Below, in pieces: positions 42,746 to 52,624 of a stretch of 64,000 nt of DNA. The DNA is taken from positions 1,612,001 through 1,676,000 of the forward strand of contig NZ_CP011452.2 in the NCBI RefSeq assembly GCF_001008165.2, in the 5' to 3' direction. Numbering within the stretch: the stretch's first letter is position 1; the number at the start of each line of letters is the position of its first letter. The position numbers and the translations under genes were made by a program. The notes under the pieces were generated by a model, which was given only the letters and a program-made list of their open reading frames with translations, did no database searches and had not been told where the DNA came from. The DNA is from Croceibacterium atlanticum. GTDB taxonomy: Bacteria > Pseudomonadota > Alphaproteobacteria > Sphingomonadales > Sphingomonadaceae.

Positions 42746-44086
42746 ATGGGACGCACTTTTTTTGGGACCGACGGGATCCGTGGCCGGGCAAATGCCGGGG
42801 TGCTGACAGCCGCCACTGCGATGAAGGTCGGGCAGGCTGCGGGCCACCATTTCCTGCGCGGCGATCACAAACATCGCGTGGTGATCGGCAAGGATACGCG
42901 GTTGTCCGGCTATATGATGGAAACCGCCCTGGTGGCCGGTTTCACCAGCGTGGGCATGGACGTGATCATGACCGGCCCCCTTCCCACCCCCGCCGTGGCC
43001 CTGCTGGCGCGCGAAATGCGGGCCGATCTGGGCGTGATGATTTCCGCCAGCCACAATCCCTATGCCGATAACGGCATCAAGCTGTTCGGCCCGGACGGTT
43101 TCAAACTGTCCGATGCGGATGAAGAAGCGATCGAACGGGCCATGCAGGAAGAACAGCCGCTGGCCCAGGGCGAAGATATCGGCCGGGCCCGCCGGATCGA
43201 GGATTCGCGCGGTCGCTATATCCACGCGATCAAGCAGTCCCTCCCCTCTGACGTGCGGCTGGACGGGCTGAAGATCGTGGTCGATTGCGCCCATGGCGCC
43301 GCCTATACCGTGGCGCCAACCGCGATCTGGGAACTGGGCGCGGAAGTGATCGCCATGGGCGTTTCGCCCAACGGGCTGAATATCAATGACGGTGTCGGTT
43401 CCACCGCGCTCGATGCGATCAAGGCGCGGGTGGTGGAAGAAGGCGCCGATATCGGCATCGCGCTGGATGGCGATGCGGACCGGCTGATCGTCATCGACGA
43501 GAAGGGCCAGGCCGTGGACGGTGACCAGATCATGGCGCTGATCGGATCGCGCCTGGCCGCTGCGGGCGAATTGCGCGGTGGCGGCGTGGTGGCCACGGTG
43601 ATGTCCAATCTCGGCCTGGAACGGATGCTGGCCGGCCTCGGCCTCAACCTCGTCCGCACCAAGGTCGGCGATCGCCATGTGCTGGAGGCGATGCGCGCGG
43701 GCGGCTATAATGTCGGCGGGGAGCAATCCGGCCATATGATCCTGCTGGATCATGCGACGACCGGCGATGGCTGCATTGCCGCGCTGCAGGTGCTGGCTTC
43801 GCTGGTCCGTTCCGGCAAGCGCGCCAGCGAATTGCTCCACCTGTTCGACCCGGTTCCGCAATTGTTGAAGAACGTCACCTATTCCGGCGGCGATCCACTG
43901 GCCGATGCACAGGTCAAATCCGCCATTGAAGAAGGCGAAGCGGCGCTGCAGGGCCGCGGCCGGCTGGTAATCCGCAAATCCGGCACCGAACCCAAGATCC
44001 GCGTCATGGCCGAAGGTGACGATGCAGGCCAGGTGGAACGCGTGGTGGACGATATTTGCGATGCGGTGAGGGCTGCCGCGGCATGA
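42746..44086 (+). CDS. glmM: Phosphoglucosamine mutase GlmM
   Basis: A 446-residue enzyme interconverting glucosamine-6-phosphate and glucosamine-1-phosphate for peptidoglycan and LPS. The phosphoserine is Ser102 in ISASHNP; the metal loop is DGDADR; the C-terminal phosphate loop is [12 protein letters not shown]. Full length. It overlaps the DUF1272 gene by 4 nt (ATGA), and that gene overlaps thiD in the same way. Confidence 0.97.
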   Translation: MGRTFFGTDGIRGRANAGVLTAATAMKVGQAAGHHFLRGDHKHRVVIGKDTRLSGYMMETALVAGFTSVGMDVIMTGPLPTPAVALLAREMRADLGVMISASHNPYADNGIKLFGPDGFKLSDADEEAIERAMQEEQPLAQGEDIGRARRIEDSRGRYIHAIKQSLPSDVRLDGLKIVVDCAHGAAYTVAPTAIWELGAEVIAMGVSPNGLNINDGVGSTALDAIKARVVEEGADIGIALDGDADRLIVIDEKGQAVDGDQIMALIGSRLAAAGELRGGGVVATVMSNLGLERMLAGLGLNLVRTKVGDRHVLEAMRAGGYNVGGEQSGHMILLDHATTGDGCIAALQVLASLVRSGKRASELLHLFDPVPQLLKNVTYSGGDPLADAQVKSAIEEGEAALQGRGRLVIRKSGTEPKIRVMAEGDDAGQVERVVDDICDAVRAAAA

Positions 44087-44313
44087 GCCTGGAAATGCGC
44101 CCGGATTGCGAACGCTGCGGGGCGGATCTGCCCGCACAGGCGCCAGGGGCGTTCATCTGCAGCCTTGAATGCACTTTCTGCGCGGAATGTGCGGAAGAAC
44201 TGGATGATCGCTGCCCCAATTGCGGCGGCGAGCTGGTGGACCGGCCAACCCGCGCCAAGCGCTGGCTGGATGCCTATCCACCTTCGACCGAACGCCGCTT
44301 TTCCGCCGGATGA
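44083..44313 (+). CDS. DUF1272 zinc-ribbon protein
   Basis: A 76-residue protein with four CxxC-like pairs ([22 protein letters not shown]), matching the DUF1272 family (recalled pattern: [26 protein letters not shown]). It likely binds one or two zinc ions; function is unknown. It is sandwiched between glmM and thiD with ATGA overlaps on both sides. Confidence 0.9.
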   Translation: MSLEMRPDCERCGADLPAQAPGAFICSLECTFCAECAEELDDRCPNCGGELVDRPTRAKRWLDAYPPSTERRFSAG

Positions 44314-45098
44314 GCGCGCCGCCCCGCATATTGATCATCGCCGGTTCGGACAGTTCCGGCGGGGCCGGCATCCAGGCCGATATCAAGACCGTCACCATGC
44401 TTGGCGGTTATGCGATGACGGCCATCACCGCGATCACTGCGCAGAACACCACCGGGGTCCAGGGCGTGCAGACCATGCCCGCATCCTTCGTGGGCGACCA
44501 GATCGAAAGCTGCCTGTCCGATATAGGCGCGGATGCGATCAAGATCGGGATGCTCGGCTCCCCCGCCGTCGCGCATAAAGTGGCGGACAGGCTGGCGCCG
44601 CTGGATATTCCGATCGTGTTCGATCCGGTGATGGTGGCGACCAGCGGATCGATGCTGGCGGACCCGGAAACCGTGGCCGGATTCGCGCGATTGATGGATC
44701 TTGCCACTATCGTAACGCCGAACCTGCCCGAACTGGAAGCGCTGACCGGCAAGGACTGCCCCGATCGGGACGCCATATACCGCGCCACGGCGGAACTGGC
44801 CGCCGCCCATGATTGCCATGTGCTGGCCAAAGGCGGCCATGCCGAAGGGGACCGGATCGTGGATTTGCTGGTCCGGCCCGACGGATCCGCCATATCCTTC
44901 GACCATGCGCGGATCGAAACGCGCCATACGCATGGCACGGGCTGCACATTGTCTTCCGCCATTGCCACCCTGCTCGGCCACGGCCAAAGCGTGGAACATG
45001 CCGTGCGGCTGGCGCGCAAATTCGTGTTCAAGGCGATCCAGGCCGCGCCCGGCTTCGGCGCCGGGCACGGCCCGATGGGCCATCAGGGCGTGCGTTAG
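44310..45098 (+). CDS. thiD: Hydroxymethylpyrimidine/phosphomethylpyrimidine kinase ThiD
   Basis: A 262-residue ribokinase-fold enzyme that phosphorylates HMP and HMP-P for thiamine biosynthesis. Landmarks: IAGSDSSGGAGIQADIKT at the N-terminus, VFDPVMVATSGSML, and the anion hole HTHGTGCTLSSAIA near residue 210. ATG 44310 overlaps the DUF1272 stop. Its stop codon overlaps that of the convergent LOG gene. No TPP riboswitch is visible, as expected for an internal gene. Confidence 0.95.
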   Translation: MSAPPRILIIAGSDSSGGAGIQADIKTVTMLGGYAMTAITAITAQNTTGVQGVQTMPASFVGDQIESCLSDIGADAIKIGMLGSPAVAHKVADRLAPLDIPIVFDPVMVATSGSMLADPETVAGFARLMDLATIVTPNLPELEALTGKDCPDRDAIYRATAELAAAHDCHVLAKGGHAEGDRIVDLLVRPDGSAISFDHARIETRHTHGTGCTLSSAIATLLGHGQSVEHAVRLARKFVFKAIQAAPGFGAGHGPMGHQGVR

Positions 45099-46009
45099 AA
45101 TTCCGGAACGCGCGGCCCTGCGATCTCATAGAAATCGCAGATGTGCTTCCAGCCCTCTTCGGCTGTCTCACACCAGGTAATCAGGTCCAGATCCTTCTGC
45201 GAGATCGTGCCTTCGCGCGCCAGGGCGCCGAAATCGATCACCCGGGTCCAGAATTCCTTGCCGAACAACAGCACCGGGATGCGCTTCATCTTGCCGGTCT
45301 GGATCAGCGTCAGCAATTCGAACATCTCGTCAAACGTGCCGAAACCGCCGGGGAACACCGCCACCGCCCGCGCCCGCATCAGGAAATGCATCTTGCGCAG
45401 CGCGAAATAGTGGAACTGGAATGACAGATAAGGCGTCACATAGGGGTTGGGCGCCTGTTCATGCGGCAGCACGATATTGAGCCCGATCGATTCCGCCCCG
45501 GCTTCCGAAGCGCCCTTGTTCGCCGCCTCCATGATCGAAGGCCCGCCGCCCGAACAGACGACGAATTGCCGCTGCCCGTCCTCGATTATGGATTTCTCGC
45601 TGGCAATCCGCGCCAGGTCATAGGCTTCCTGGTAATATTTCGCCTTTTCAGCCAGGCGTTCCACCACCAGCCGCTCGTCCACCGGCAGGTCCGCCGCGCC
45701 TTTCAGCGCGGTTTCCACCGCTTCGGGCGGCGGAATGCGCGCAGAACCATACATGACGAGTGTGGAACCCACGCGCGCTTCATCCAGCAGCATTTCGGGC
45801 TTCAGCAGTTCGAGCTGGAAGCGGACCGGCCGCAATTCTTCACGCAACAGGAAATCCGTGTCCCGATATGCCAGCCGATAGGCCGGGTGCTGGGTCTGCG
45901 GTGTCTGCGGCGGCTGCGCTTCGGCAAAGCCTGCTTCCTGATCGGCGCGATAAAAGGCGCGGTCGCCCAGGTCCCGCTCGGACCGATCCAGATCGTCGCT
46001 GTCGCTCAC
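45095..46009 (-). CDS. LOG-family protein (TIGR00730-like)
   Basis: A 304-residue protein with the Rossmann-like LOG fold: YGSARIPPPEA, VVCSGGGPSIMEAANKGA and the phosphate motif PGGFGTFDEMFE. LOG enzymes release cytokinin bases from nucleotides or act as nucleotide 5'-monophosphate phosphoribohydrolases. The N-terminal extension of about 80 residues is typical of the long bacterial group. It follows trhO and the GST gene on the same strand, 73 bp away. Confidence 0.88.
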   Translation of the reverse strand: MSDSDDLDRSERDLGDRAFYRADQEAGFAEAQPPQTPQTQHPAYRLAYRDTDFLLREELRPVRFQLELLKPEMLLDEARVGSTLVMYGSARIPPPEAVETALKGAADLPVDERLVVERLAEKAKYYQEAYDLARIASEKSIIEDGQRQFVVCSGGGPSIMEAANKGASEAGAESIGLNIVLPHEQAPNPYVTPYLSFQFHYFALRKMHFLMRARAVAVFPGGFGTFDEMFELLTLIQTGKMKRIPVLLFGKEFWTRVIDFGALAREGTISQKDLDLITWCETAEEGWKHICDFYEIAGPRVPEF

Positions 46010-46082
46010 TCAAATCTCCACAATGACTGTCCGGCGGCGCAATAGGGGGTTGCGGCGCATGTGAGAAGCATTGCTTGCCCGG

Positions 46083-46739
46083 TCAGGCAAACTGGCCCGG
46101 ACCTTGCCCGGGAAAGACTATCGGCGCGTCGCCTTCAATCCATGGCCGGGGCCGGATCATGATCGCGCCGAACAGGTCGGATGCAAGGTGGGCCGCAAGC
46201 CAATCCTTCAGATGCCGCAGCGGCAGGGCATCGAACCATTCCCGGTCCACGCCCGCAAACTGGCGCACAAAGGGCATTATCGCCATGTCGGCAAGGCCTC
46301 TGGCCGATCCGCAGAGCTGGCCCTTTGCCTCCAGCCGCTGGTCCAGTTCACGCAGGAATCCCAGCGCGCTTTCCCGGTGGGCCAGGCTGTCGGAATCATG
46401 CCGGTCGGGATATTTGTAACGGTCGAGATCGTGCTTGAAGGCGCCGTCATTACGGGCAATCAGATCCCGGTCGTCGCGTTCCAGCCAGCCTTCCGGATCA
46501 TGGCGGCCAAGGGCCCAGCGCATGATGTCGATACTTTCATCAATCACCGTCCCATCAGGCAACACCACCACCGGGACAGTCCCCTTGGGCGATGCCTCCA
46601 GCAATTGCGGCGGCTTGGCCGAAAGCTTCACTTCGCGCAATTCGCAGGCCGTGCGGCTGATCGCCAGGGCCAGCCGCGCCCGCATGGCATAGGGGCAGCG
46701 GCGAAAACTGTAGAGGATCGCTTCGTGCCGTTCAGTCAT
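46083..46739 (-). CDS. Glutathione S-transferase-like protein
   Basis: A 218-residue two-domain protein: thioredoxin-fold N-terminus with [13 protein letters not shown] (Cys in the omega/beta-like CPYA motif) and [24 protein letters not shown], then an all-helical C-terminal domain. It may be a glutathione-dependent reductase or transferase. ATG 46739 overlaps the end of trhO by 8 nt, so the two are coupled. Confidence 0.85.
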   Translation of the reverse strand: MTERHEAILYSFRRCPYAMRARLALAISRTACELREVKLSAKPPQLLEASPKGTVPVVVLPDGTVIDESIDIMRWALGRHDPEGWLERDDRDLIARNDGAFKHDLDRYKYPDRHDSDSLAHRESALGFLRELDQRLEAKGQLCGSARGLADMAIMPFVRQFAGVDREWFDALPLRHLKDWLAAHLASDLFGAIMIRPRPWIEGDAPIVFPGQGPGQFA

Positions 46740-47700
46740 CCGTCTTTGCGTGCATCCTTGCGCCCACATGGGCCCGCCCTTCGCTGGCGGCGAGGCTTTC
46801 CTGCCGGTGCCGCTCACGATAGGAAGCGCGTTGTTCCTCTGTCCGTTCCCCATGGCAGGCCGGGCAGCTCACGCCTTCCTCGAACAGGGGAGAGGAGCGA
46901 TCCGTTTCGCTCACAGGGCGGCGGCAGGCATGGCACAGGCCATAACTGCCCTGCGCAAGCCCATGGCCGATCGTCACCCGCTGATCGAAGACGAAACATT
47001 CGCCCTCCCACAGGCTTTGTTCCGCCGGCACGGTTTCCAGATATTTCAGGATGCCGCCCTTCAGGTGGAACACATCCTCTATGCCTTCCTGCTTGAGGAA
47101 AGCGGTCGATTTTTCGCAGCGGATGCCGCCGGTGCAATACATGGCAACCTTCGGCGTGCGCCCTTCGCCCAGCAAGCTGTCGCGCTGCTGGCGGAACCAG
47201 TCCGGGAAATCGCGAAAGCTGGCAGTTTTGGGATCGATGGCACCGGCAAAACTGCCCACGGCCACTTCATAATCGTTACGCGTATCGATCACGATCGTGT
47301 CCGGATCGCTGATCAGATCGTTCCAGTCTTCAGGCTGGACATATGTTCCCACGCTCGCCCGCGGATCGATATCGGGCTGCCCCATGGTCACGATCTCCCG
47401 CTTCAGCCGCACTTTCATGCGGTGAAACGGCATGGACTGCGCGCCGGAGAACTTCACGTCCAGATCAGAGCAATCGGGCAGGCCCCGGATATGATCCAGC
47501 ACTGCATGGATGCCGTCGGGGCTGCCGGCAATCGTGCCGTTGATGCCTTCCGGCGCAAGCAGCAAGGTGCCACGAATGCCCTGTTCCTCGCACAGCTGCG
47601 CCAGCGGATCTCGCAGGGCGGCGCAATCTTCGAACCGGGCAAAGCGGTAGAGGGCGGCAACCCGCAAGGGCTGGCCGGAATGATCGCTCATACTTTCCAT
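46732..47700 (-). CDS. trhO: tRNA uridine(34) hydroxylase TrhO (YceA rhodanese family)
   Basis: A 322-residue enzyme that hydroxylates U34 of certain tRNAs in an oxygen-dependent way. N-terminal acylphosphatase-like domain ([16 protein letters not shown]), central rhodanese domain with Cys189 in [12 protein letters not shown], and a C-terminal zinc-binding region ([15 protein letters not shown]). The start is ATG 47700 or 47691. Confidence 0.92.
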   Translation of the reverse strand: MESMSDHSGQPLRVAALYRFARFEDCAALRDPLAQLCEEQGIRGTLLLAPEGINGTIAGSPDGIHAVLDHIRGLPDCSDLDVKFSGAQSMPFHRMKVRLKREIVTMGQPDIDPRASVGTYVQPEDWNDLISDPDTIVIDTRNDYEVAVGSFAGAIDPKTASFRDFPDWFRQQRDSLLGEGRTPKVAMYCTGGIRCEKSTAFLKQEGIEDVFHLKGGILKYLETVPAEQSLWEGECFVFDQRVTIGHGLAQGSYGLCHACRRPVSETDRSSPLFEEGVSCPACHGERTEEQRASYRERHRQESLAASEGRAHVGARMHAKTDD

Positions 47701-47778
47701 GCCAGCGCCATAGCGTCATGCGGCCGGCCCGTCAGCCGGGCGTGGACGCCCATTGTGCCTGTGCCGCCCCTGCCCTTG

Positions 47779-49536
47779 TCAGGACGGGCGATCCTTGCGG
47801 CGATGCGGCCTGTCCTTCGCCCCGGCCTTGTCCTTCGGCCTGCCCTTGCCATTGGGTGCGGCAGAGCGTCCCTTGGGCCAGCCCTTCCTGTGCTGGCGCG
47901 GTTTGCCTGCATGGTGCCCGCGCGCAGCCTCACGCGGGCCGTCGGACGGTTCGATACCGACAGCTTCCTCGCCGCTTTCATCCTTCGCCGTGCGGGCAAG
48001 AGCCGCATTGAACTTGTCCGCAATGGCGCGTGGGATCTGGAAATGGGTTTCATTGGCGCCGATGCGAATCGCGCCCACTTCATTGCGGGTGATGTGCCCG
48101 CGGCGGCAAAGCAGCGGCAGCAGCCAGCGCGGATCGGCATTCTGGCGGCGGCCGATATCCATCCGGAACCAGACCGTATCCTCGAATCCGGGACGATGCC
48201 GTTCCTGCTGCGCCGCACGCCGCGCCTCGGGCGTGTTCTCGATCAGCTCTTCCGGTTGCGGCATGGCGGCACGATGCGCGCGGACCAGCGCGGCCGCGAT
48301 ATCCTCTGGCGAACGTTCGGCCAGCAGGCGTTGCGCGAGGGTGCGATCTTCCTCGTCATACTCGACCGGTTCCAGCAGGGCGGAAAGCAGACGCTCGCGA
48401 TCCTGCTTGCGGATTGCCTCAGGCGTCGGTGCGTCGATCCATTCCGCATCGATACGTGCGCCGCGCAGCATGAATTCCACTCGCTTGCGGCGCGGATAAG
48501 GCACGATCAGCACGGCCGTGCCCTTCTTGCCCGCACGGCCCGTCCGGCCTGAACGATGCTGCAACGTCTCCGCATCGCGCGGAATTTCCACGTGGATGAC
48601 AAGGCTCAGGCTCGGCAGGTCGATACCGCGCGCAGCCACATCGGTCGCGACGCAGACCCGTGCCCGTCTGTCCCGCAGGGCCTGCAGGGCCTGGTTGCGT
48701 TCCGACTGCGAATGTTCGCCAGACAGGGCCACCACGGCAAAGCCGCGTTCCTGCAAGGTCGCGTGAAGACGGCGGACATTGTCGCGCGTGGCGCAGAACA
48801 GAATCGCCGTTTCCGCCTCGTGAAAACGCAGCAGATTGACCACGGCGGCCTCGATTTCCGACGGGGAAACAGTCACCGCCTGGAAGGCGATATCGCCATG
48901 GCCGCGATCATTACCGCCGGTCGAAATGCGCAGGGCGTCCCGCTGGTAACGGCGGGCCAGCGCCACGATCGGCTTGGGCATGGTGGCGGAAAACAGCAGG
49001 GTGCGCCGGCCATCCGGCGTCGCGTCCAGGATCTCTTCCAGATCTTCGCGGAAGCCCATGTCGAGCATTTCGTCCGCTTCATCCAGCACGACCGCTGCGA
49101 TCGCGGTCAGGTTCAGGGCCCCGCGCTCAAGATGGTCCCGCAGGCGGCCAGGCGTGCCCACCACGATATGCGCGCCGCCACGCAGCGACCGGCGTTCCTT
49201 CGATGCGTCCATGCCACCGACACAGGTGGCGATGCGCGCACCGGCCTTGGCATAGAGCCAGCCCAGTTCGCGGCTGACCTGCAGCGCCAGTTCACGCGTG
49301 GGCGCCACGATCAGGGCCAGCGGCGCGGCGGCGGGTTCGGCAAGCCGGTCCAGCAGATTGCCGGCCAGCGCCAGTCCGAAGGCCACCGTCTTGCCAGAGC
49401 CTGTCTGTGCAGAAACGATCAGGTCACGGTCGGCTGCATCCTGCGCCAGAACGGCGGCCTGCACTTCGGTGGGTTCGGCATAACCGCGTTCGGTCAGCGC
49501 TTCGCCAAGGACTGGCGGAATATTGGAAAACGTCAT
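47779..49536 (-). CDS. DEAD-box RNA helicase with basic C-terminal tail (DbpA/CsdA-like)
   Basis: A 585-residue ATP-dependent RNA helicase: Q motif region, Walker A SAQTGSGKT, PTRELALQV, TPGRL, DEAD in VVLDEADEMLDMGF, SAT in FSATMP, then ARGIDLPSLSLVIHVEIP and HRSGRTGRAGKKG. After residue 440 comes a DbpA-like RNA-binding fold (GAIRIGANETHFQIP), then an Arg/Lys/Gly/Pro-rich disordered tail. Role probably in ribosome assembly or RNA decay. ATG 49536 begins MTFSNIPP. Confidence 0.93.
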   Translation of the reverse strand: MTFSNIPPVLGEALTERGYAEPTEVQAAVLAQDAADRDLIVSAQTGSGKTVAFGLALAGNLLDRLAEPAAAPLALIVAPTRELALQVSRELGWLYAKAGARIATCVGGMDASKERRSLRGGAHIVVGTPGRLRDHLERGALNLTAIAAVVLDEADEMLDMGFREDLEEILDATPDGRRTLLFSATMPKPIVALARRYQRDALRISTGGNDRGHGDIAFQAVTVSPSEIEAAVVNLLRFHEAETAILFCATRDNVRRLHATLQERGFAVVALSGEHSQSERNQALQALRDRRARVCVATDVAARGIDLPSLSLVIHVEIPRDAETLQHRSGRTGRAGKKGTAVLIVPYPRRKRVEFMLRGARIDAEWIDAPTPEAIRKQDRERLLSALLEPVEYDEEDRTLAQRLLAERSPEDIAAALVRAHRAAMPQPEELIENTPEARRAAQQERHRPGFEDTVWFRMDIGRRQNADPRWLLPLLCRRGHITRNEVGAIRIGANETHFQIPRAIADKFNAALARTAKDESGEEAVGIEPSDGPREAARGHHAGKPRQHRKGWPKGRSAAPNGKGRPKDKAGAKDRPHRRKDRPS

Positions 49537-49779
49537 GATGCTCACGAATAAACCGGGCCACATGCGCAGCCGGGCGGGGGATTCAATTGTTCAGGTGACC
49601 GCTCTTGCACCCCCGAACTGCAATATCGGGGCCGCCGGGGAGTCAAATCGCCTCTATGGCTGGCACGCCTATACAGGATCGCCGCGCGTTTGGCTTCCCC
49701 TGTTTTTCGCAACTGCGAAAAGGCCCGCATCGGCTGGAATGGCGGCCCATGATCTGCATGGGCTATGCGCGTTTCGGCC

Positions 49780-49859
49780 AAAAAATGGATGCCCCGCGTG
49801 GATTCGAACCACGATTGACGGAGTCAGAGTCCGTAGTCTTACCATTAGACGACGGGGCA
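49780..49859 (-). tRNA. tRNA-Gln (anticodon CTG) with 3' T run
   Basis: The tRNA occupies 49786-49859 (74 nt, minus strand): acceptor stem TGCCCCG/CGGGGCA, anticodon stem ACGGA/TCCGT with loop CTCTGAC (anticodon CTG at 49827-49825), T-arm GTGGTTCGAATCCAC, encoded CCA. Six T residues follow directly on the minus strand (49785-49780) and may help termination. The 250 bp between it and the helicase gene hold no other gene that I can see. Confidence 0.95.
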
Positions 49860-50004
49860 GTGCGGAGCGCGGCATCTATAAAGGCGAATGCGAGTCGTCA
49901 ACCCGCTGCATCACCCGAACTTGCTCCTGTCCCATCGTTTCGCTAGCCTCGGCGGCAAGTACCCGCACCATGCGGGCGAGAACGATAAGAAAGTAGTAGA
50001 AGAC

Positions 50005-51183
50005 ATGGCGGATATAAAACCGCCGGACGTAAGGAAGGGCCATCCCGCGAATGGATGGGGCGGCCAGACAGGCAAGCCCCCTTCCCGTGAACCAGCCCGA
50101 AACCAGTCCGGCAAGAAGCACGGAAATGGTGCATCGTCGCAGAATGCGACGTGGCGGCGCCCGCCGCATCGCCAGTTCCGGCAGGCCTATGCCGCGATCG
50201 ATCTGGGCACCAATAATTGCCGGTTGCTGATCGCCCGGCCCGCCGCGGAAAATTTCGTTGTCATCGATGCGTTCAGCCGCGTGGTCCGGCTTGGCGAAGG
50301 GCTGGCCCAGACCGGCAGCCTCAGCCAGGCGGCCATGGATCGCGCGGTCGGCGCGCTGAAAATCTGTGCCGACAAGCTGCGCAAACGCAATGTGCACCTG
50401 GCACGCTCTGTCGCCACCGAAGCGTGCCGCAGGGCGGATAATGGCGCCGATTTCATAGAGCGGGTGCAGAAGGAAACCGGCATCGTTCTGGACATTATTT
50501 CCGCCGAAGAAGAGGCCAGGCTGGCCGTTCTGGGCTGCCACATCCTGCTGGAAGACGGAATCGGCCCGGCCGTGATCTTCGACATTGGCGGCGGATCGAC
50601 CGAGCTGGTGCTGATCGAACCCGGTGCGCCGGTGCCGCATATTCTCGATTGGCAGAGCGTTCCCTGGGGCGTTGTTTCCCTGTCCGAAACGGTCGGTGCG
50701 GAGGTGGACGATCACTCGTCCCGACTCGCCCGCTATGAGGAGATGCGGCGCCTGGTATCGGAAAGTTTCGCCCAGTTTGCGAAACGGATCGCCGCCCATC
50801 ACACGCCCGAGCTGCGGCTGCTGGGGACCAGCGGTACAGTCACCACTCTGGCCAGCCTGCACCTGGATCTGCCCCAATATGATCGCAATGCGGTGGACGG
50901 GCTTATCGTTCCGGCGGAATCGATGCGCGACATTTCCCGGCGCCTGTCGCATATGTCGCCGGCCGAACGGCGCACCCTGCCCTGCATCGGCAAGGAACGC
51001 GCCGATCTGGTGGTGGCCGGATGCGCGATCCTGGAAGGGATACTGGATATCTGGCCAGCCCCACGGCTGGGCGTGGCGGATCGCGGCATTCGCGAAGGCA
51101 TCCTGCGCAGCATGATGTCCGCCGATGCCGACGGGATGGAAGCACAGGCGGCCCTGCGCCGATTGAAGAAAGACATGAAATGA
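50005..51183 (+). CDS. Ppx/GppA-family phosphatase
   Basis: A 392-residue exopolyphosphatase/guanosine pentaphosphatase: phosphate loop 1 AAIDLGTNNCRLLIA (around residue 62), RVVRLGEG, SVATEACRRA, ISAEEEARLAVLG, and loop 2 VIFDIGGGSTELV. It is the shorter type, lacking the C-terminal HD domain. It adjusts polyphosphate or (p)ppGpp pools. The stop overlaps the rlmE start. ATG 50005 is chosen; the first 55 residues are a poorly conserved basic region. Confidence 0.9.
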   Translation: MADIKPPDVRKGHPANGWGGQTGKPPSREPARNQSGKKHGNGASSQNATWRRPPHRQFRQAYAAIDLGTNNCRLLIARPAAENFVVIDAFSRVVRLGEGLAQTGSLSQAAMDRAVGALKICADKLRKRNVHLARSVATEACRRADNGADFIERVQKETGIVLDIISAEEEARLAVLGCHILLEDGIGPAVIFDIGGGSTELVLIEPGAPVPHILDWQSVPWGVVSLSETVGAEVDDHSSRLARYEEMRRLVSESFAQFAKRIAAHHTPELRLLGTSGTVTTLASLHLDLPQYDRNAVDGLIVPAESMRDISRRLSHMSPAERRTLPCIGKERADLVVAGCAILEGILDIWPAPRLGVADRGIREGILRSMMSADADGMEAQAALRRLKKDMK

Positions 51184-51845
51184 GCCGTTCCGGCCGTGAT
51201 ACCGATCGCCGCGTTCGCACGGCCCGCAAGCGCAGCGCGTCATCCACGCGCTGGCTGGAGCGGCAGTTGAACGATCCCTATGTCAAACAGGCTAAGGCCG
51301 AAGGCTATCGCAGCCGGGCGGCCTACAAGCTGATCGAACTGGACGAGCGATTCGGCCTGTTGAAAAACGCGCATCGCGTAGTCGATCTGGGCATTGCGCC
51401 GGGCGGCTGGAGCCAGGTTGTGCGCAAACGCTGCCCCAGGGCGAGTATTGTCGGCATCGATCTGCTGGAAACGGAAGCGATCGAAGGCGTCACCATCCTG
51501 CAGATGGATTTCATGGACGAATCGGCACCGGCAAAGCTGGAAGCGGCGCTGGACGGGCCGCCCGATCTCGTCCTGTCGGACATGGCAGCCAATACGGTGG
51601 GCCACAAACAGACCGACCATCTGCGCACCATGGGGCTGGTGGAAGCCGCCGCCTGGTTCGCTGTGGATACACTGGACAAGGGCGGCGCCTTCGTGGCGAA
51701 AGTTCTGGCCGGGGGGACCGACGCAGAATTGCTGACCCTGCTGAAAAAGCATTTTCGCACGGTCAAACATGCAAAACCACCGGCGAGCCGCAAGGGCTCG
51801 TCCGAGTGGTATGTCATCGCTCAGGATTTCAAGGGCCGCGACTAG
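51180..51845 (+). CDS. rlmE: 23S rRNA 2'-O-methyltransferase RlmE (FtsJ/RrmJ)
   Basis: A 221-residue SAM-dependent enzyme that methylates U2552 of 23S rRNA. The catalytic tetrad is Lys50 (SRAAYKL), Asp134 (LSDMAAN), Lys174 (FVAKVLAGG) and Glu209 (GSSEWY); the SAM motif is VVDLGIAPGGWSQ. ATGA overlap with the ppx/gppA gene. Its stop lies in the loop of the terminator. Confidence 0.95.
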   Translation: MSRSGRDTDRRVRTARKRSASSTRWLERQLNDPYVKQAKAEGYRSRAAYKLIELDERFGLLKNAHRVVDLGIAPGGWSQVVRKRCPRASIVGIDLLETEAIEGVTILQMDFMDESAPAKLEAALDGPPDLVLSDMAANTVGHKQTDHLRTMGLVEAAAWFAVDTLDKGGAFVAKVLAGGTDAELLTLLKKHFRTVKHAKPPASRKGSSEWYVIAQDFKGRD

Positions 51846-51859
51846 CGGCCCTTATTTGT
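51831..51859. terminator. Bidirectional terminator overlapping the rlmE stop
   Basis: AAGGGCCGC (51831-51839) pairs perfectly with GCGGCCCTT (51845-51853) around a loop holding the rlmE stop codon; ATTTGT follows on the plus strand, and a less T-rich sequence on the minus strand. It separates rlmE from the convergent cytochrome gene. Confidence 0.75.
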
Positions 51860-51876
51860 CAGCGTTTATCCGCGCA

Positions 51877-52509
51877 TCAGGCCGCGGTAGCTTCTTCCGC
51901 TTCGCCTTCAGCGGCTTCTTCACCCGATTCGGCTGCTTCGCCTTCGGCAGCTTCGGCAGCTTCTTCCTCAGCCGGCGCAGCCTGCACTTCGGGAAGAGGC
52001 AGATTGGAACCATTGGCGTTGAGATAGGCGATCACATTGGCACGGTCTTCCATGCTGGAAAGGCCGGCAAAGCTCATCTTCGTGCCCGGGGCGAAACTGC
52101 GCGGGCTCTTCAGCCATTCGTCCATCTGTTCGAATGTCCATTCACCCCCGATCGAGGAAAGCGCACCGGAGAAGGCGAAGCCGCCCGCACCCTGGCCGAT
52201 CGGTTCGCCGATCACGCCGTGCAGATTCGGGCCAATACCGTTGGCGCCGCCCTGTTCGATCGTGTGGCAGGACACGCATTTGGCGAAAACCCGCTCGCCA
52301 GCAGACGCATCAGCCGTAGCCATTACCTCAAGGAAGCTCGGCCCGGCATCAGCCGCGCCTTCTTCCTCAGCCTCGATCGGATAGCCTGCCACTTCCGGGG
52401 CTTCCGGCTTGTCGGCATGGAAAAACATGCCGCTGAGGATGGAAAGGCCGAGTGCAATGATGCCCGCGAAAAGGGCCCAGCCAGCGATGGTGTTAAAGCG
52501 ATCGGTCAT
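51877..52509 (-). CDS. Membrane-anchored c-type cytochrome (CycM-like)
   Basis: A 210-residue protein: N-terminal signal anchor (about residues 8-29), cytochrome c domain with CVSCH (Cys78, Cys81, His82) and a distal Met in PGTKMSFAG, and a C-terminal acidic Ala/Glu-rich tail of about 40 residues. It resembles the cytochrome c552/CycM group that links the bc1 complex to terminal oxidases. The acidic tail is probably disordered and periplasmic. Confidence 0.9.
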   Translation of the reverse strand: MTDRFNTIAGWALFAGIIALGLSILSGMFFHADKPEAPEVAGYPIEAEEEGAADAGPSFLEVMATADASAGERVFAKCVSCHTIEQGGANGIGPNLHGVIGEPIGQGAGGFAFSGALSSIGGEWTFEQMDEWLKSPRSFAPGTKMSFAGLSSMEDRANVIAYLNANGSNLPLPEVQAAPAEEEAAEAAEGEAAESGEEAAEGEAEEATAA

Positions 52510-52624
52510 TGAAGAATTATCTACCAGTATCCCGTTTGCGCGCCGCTCTAGTGGCGGGTGACGCCGGAGGCAAGACCGATAGTGGCTTGTCCGGCCTGTT
52601 ACACGCCGTTACCGGCCCTCAATC

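Noticed and set aside
44083-44310. TPP riboswitch before thiD
   Set aside because: The space is fully occupied by the DUF1272 coding sequence, and no conserved THI-box sequence was seen.
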